Positions 61,732-64,000 of a stretch of 64,000 nucleotides of DNA are shown piece by piece (within the stretch, counting starts at the first letter, position 1; each line of letters opens with the position of its first letter). This DNA comes from an uncultured Dehalococcoidia bacterium (GTDB taxonomy: Bacteria; Chloroflexota; Dehalococcoidia; Lucifugimonadales; JADFKI01). The notes under the pieces are model-generated. The model was not told the origin of the DNA, did no database searches, and saw only the letters and a list, made by a program, of their open reading frames with translations. The position numbers and the translations under genes were made by a program. The DNA is taken from the NCBI GenBank assembly GCA_958295865.1, contig CATQHF010000005.1, positions 124,001 to 188,000 on the forward strand. The letters run 5' to 3'.

Positions 61732-63912
61732 CTACCCCTCCGGCTCAACCACTTCGAGGACTTGGCCGGCTTTCACGCCTTGGAGTATCTGGGTTCTGCC
61801 GCTGGGCCAGAGGATTTCTATCTTTGCCACTATCACCGCGCTGCCCAGCCCAAACTCCAAGTCGACGCTGTCCATTGACAGGTAGCTGGAGCCTGCTAAC
61901 ACTTCCCGCACCTGCACATGGGGCTGCGCGCCCGCGCCCGCGCGAGTGGTGACATAGACGCGCGCGCCGATGCCGTCCGCATTGCTGCCCGTGCCGTCGA
62001 CCGCCATGCGTCCCTTCAAGCGCAGCGTGAGCCAATGGCTGCCGCCGCCGCCGTTCAGCCACACGAACATCGGACCCGGAGCCATTCGGGTGGGCGCTTC
62101 GCCTGTTGCCGGGTCGTATGGGCCGGAGAACAGCAAACCGCTGCTGTTGGTCGCAATAAGGTCAGCGTAGCCGTCGCCGTTCAGATCGCCGTGAGCGACG
62201 CCCTTGCCGTTCTCATGAAGACCGGCGCTTATGCGCCGTATCCTGAGTTTCACGGGATCGTTCATAGCCGCTTGGTCGTCTTCCAGCCCGTCGTAGTTCA
62301 CTCTGGAGATGTCCAGCAGGCGCGCGCGGACGGTGATGTCCTCGAACCCGCTATTGCCGTCGCTCCGCAGCATACGCCCGGCTCCGGGGAAGACCTGACC
62401 GCCGGGCCCCTCACCCCTGCCGAGGGTGGAACCGAGCCAGTACAAATCCTGATAGCCGTCGTTGTCGTAATCGAAGAATGTCGCGCCGAACCCGAAGTCA
62501 TACGCCGCCAGCCCGGTCGGGACATGGTGCGCCGAGTTCAGCGCAGACGAATCGAGGGATGCGGGCGGCAGCCAGGGGCTGGGCTTTACGCGGGTTGACC
62601 GCGCGGCATCTATGAAGCGACCGGAGCCGTCGTTTCGCAGCAGAAAATGGGCGCATGTTCCCCATCTGAACCTTCCGGAGTATTCGCAGTTGCCGCGCGG
62701 CTTCTCCACCGGGTCTTGAAGCAGCGGATGAAAGCCCACATTGGTCGAGAACACATCCATATCCGCGTCGCCATCGTAGTCTCCAACCGCAAGCCCCATC
62801 CACGAACCTACCAAGTCTATGCCCATAGCGCGCGATACAGGCGTGAACCGCACATCGTCTTGCGTGGAGTCGTTGCGGAACAGGTGCATCCTGTCGCCGT
62901 CGTTGGCTACCCACAAGTCGGCGTCCCTATCATCGTCGTAATCGAAGAACATGACTGCATGCGTCTGCCCGGTGGGATCTCCGACGCGACTGCCCAGCTT
63001 ATCCACATTGTCGTTAGGATTGTAACCCTCGTAGGTCGTGCCCGTGACAGGGTGCTCGTGAATGACGGGCGAGCCGTCGGGGTTCGCCATCTTTATCTGC
63101 GGCCCTTCGACGCCCGCAGTAATAGACATTTCGGTGAATGTGCGGTCTGCGTTGTTCAGGTAAAGCCGGTTGTAGTGTCCGGGATGGTGGTAGTCCGCGA
63201 ACACACGAAAATCGTCGTCGAGAAGATTGCCTACATATATGTCCAGCCAGCCGTCGTTGTTGACATCGGCGCAGGCAATTCCGGTTGCCGAGCGCCTGTT
63301 CACGGTATTGCCAAACGCAGTCCGCGTAATGTCGGTGAAACTTCCGTCGCCGTTGTTGAGAAACAGGCTGTCCGCATTGCCCTCTTGTGGCGAGCGAAAG
63401 CCCAGCCCGTCGTCGCGTATGCCCCAGGCTCCGACATACAGGTCTTGGAAGCCGTCGTTGTCGATGTCGCAGGCAACGGCGCCGGTGCTGTTGCCGCGTA
63501 AGGCATCGACGCCTGCTTGCTCCGCGGTATCGGTGAAGGTCGCATCGCCGTTGTTGCGATATAGGCGGTTCGCCTCGCCACGCTGCGAGGTTACATAGAA
63601 GTCCATATCTCCGTCACGGTCATAGTCGAAAATCACCACGCCTGGGCGGTCGTTCCATAGCTGGAAGTCTCCCCCCAAGGCGGTATCCGCAACATTGGTG
63701 AAAGGGACAATATCTTCGAGCGGCGCAGCCCCGGTTCGCGCGCCGCGTCCCACGACGGGGGCAGCCTCTGTGGATCGCGCAGCCGGTTCAGGCGCGGCGA
63801 ACTCCGCAACGGGCGCGGCATCCGCGCAACCCGCCGCAAGCCACAGCAGGACAATAAGCAGCGACAGCGCAGCGCAAAGCCGCGTCAGCATCGGCGAAAG
63901 ATGTCTATACAT
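61732..63912 (-). CDS. FG-GAP/VCBS repeat lipoprotein with C-terminal ASPIC/UnbV domain (CRTAC1-like), copy 2
   Basis: 726 residues from the ATG at 63912 (other starts at 63954 and 63891). Lipobox LAAGC (Cys29), an Ala/Glu/Pro linker, and FG-GAP blades: FDYDRDGDMDFYVTSQRGEA, IDNDGFQDLYVGAWG, VNNDGWLDIYVGN, FDYDDDRDADLWVANDGD, LNGDGYADLIATN. The UnbV domain ends it (WLTLRLKGRMAVDGTGSNAD to EILWPSGRTQILQG). It is a clear paralogue of the 48096 gene in opposite orientation. Likely surface-exposed and calcium-binding; function unknown. Confidence 0.9.
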   Translation of the reverse strand: MYRHLSPMLTRLCAALSLLIVLLWLAAGCADAAPVAEFAAPEPAARSTEAAPVVGRGARTGAAPLEDIVPFTNVADTALGGDFQLWNDRPGVVIFDYDRDGDMDFYVTSQRGEANRLYRNNGDATFTDTAEQAGVDALRGNSTGAVACDIDNDGFQDLYVGAWGIRDDGLGFRSPQEGNADSLFLNNGDGSFTDITRTAFGNTVNRRSATGIACADVNNDGWLDIYVGNLLDDDFRVFADYHHPGHYNRLYLNNADRTFTEMSITAGVEGPQIKMANPDGSPVIHEHPVTGTTYEGYNPNDNVDKLGSRVGDPTGQTHAVMFFDYDDDRDADLWVANDGDRMHLFRNDSTQDDVRFTPVSRAMGIDLVGSWMGLAVGDYDGDADMDVFSTNVGFHPLLQDPVEKPRGNCEYSGRFRWGTCAHFLLRNDGSGRFIDAARSTRVKPSPWLPPASLDSSALNSAHHVPTGLAAYDFGFGATFFDYDNDGYQDLYWLGSTLGRGEGPGGQVFPGAGRMLRSDGNSGFEDITVRARLLDISRVNYDGLEDDQAAMNDPVKLRIRRISAGLHENGKGVAHGDLNGDGYADLIATNSSGLLFSGPYDPATGEAPTRMAPGPMFVWLNGGGGSHWLTLRLKGRMAVDGTGSNADGIGARVYVTTRAGAGAQPHVQVREVLAGSSYLSMDSVDLEFGLGSAVIVAKIEILWPSGRTQILQGVKAGQVLEVVEPEG

Positions 63913-64000
63913 ACCCTTACAAGCATACATCTGCAAGCAATAGTATAGCATCATCGGTCAGCCGGTCAGTCCATAATGGCGGCGTTGCCAAGAGAGTTGT

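Overview
The window reads as a chromosomal segment of a GC-rich (roughly 58-60 %) member of the Chloroflexota. The sequence looks closest to the Dehalococcoidia/SAR202-type lineages. I infer this from a DUF2298 (Chlor_Arch_YYY-type) membrane protein, two F420/flavin luciferase-type oxidoreductases, three Opp/Dpp-like importers whose binding proteins have low-complexity linkers, paired FG-GAP/UnbV lipoproteins, and a short EF-Ts. No rRNA, tRNA or CRISPR array was found.

Layout. 1-2.3 kb: the end of a DUF2298 protein, then a nest of small mobile repeats. 2.3-5.4 kb: a cysteine dioxygenase, a four-domain rhodanese and a TIM-barrel gene, all co-directional. 5.4-14.6 kb: flavin reductase/RidA pair, an orphan DNA methyltransferase with a possible frameshift, agmatinase, gyrB, a Uma2 protein, a decayed transposase, a polysaccharide deacetylase and an alpha/beta hydrolase. 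14.6-24.9 kb (minus strand): the conserved run rpsB-tsf-pyrH-frr-uppS-cdsA-dxr-rseP-ispG-proS, linking translation, isoprenoid and lipid synthesis and membrane proteolysis. 25-29 kb: amidohydrolase, F420-type oxidoreductase and an Mrr-like nuclease. 29.1-33.5 kb: the glycine cleavage genes gcvT-gcvH-gcvPA-gcvPB. 33.5-35.4 kb: an AT-rich insert with a P-loop kinase, a NUDIX protein and a small membrane protein. 35.4-43.9 kb: peroxiredoxin, TrmI, a MidA-like methyltransferase, citrate synthase, acyl-CoA dehydrogenase-like protein, NAD-kinase-like protein, ClpS and a second luciferase-type oxidoreductase. 43.9-64 kb: three binding-protein/permease/permease cassettes, two sugar kinases and two inverted FG-GAP/UnbV lipoprotein genes.

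Main points. (1) 35442-35900 is an AhpE-like peroxiredoxin whose peroxidatic cysteine codon is an in-frame TGA, with a hairpin directly downstream. It is very probably a selenoprotein and would be missed by standard gene calling. (2) The RseP-type site-2 protease at 17680-19383 has two tandem J-domain-like modules, both lacking the HPD motif, inserted in its cytoplasmic loop. I know of no description of this architecture. (3) A CIRCE-like HrcA operator (9/9 and 7/9 half-site matches, exact N9 spacer) overlaps the citrate synthase promoter. (4) Two families of non-autonomous mobile repeats can be defined, one with 9-bp target duplications. (5) The AT-rich kinase/NUDIX/membrane trio looks horizontally acquired and has no function I recognise.

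All functional calls come from reading motifs by eye. No database search was run.
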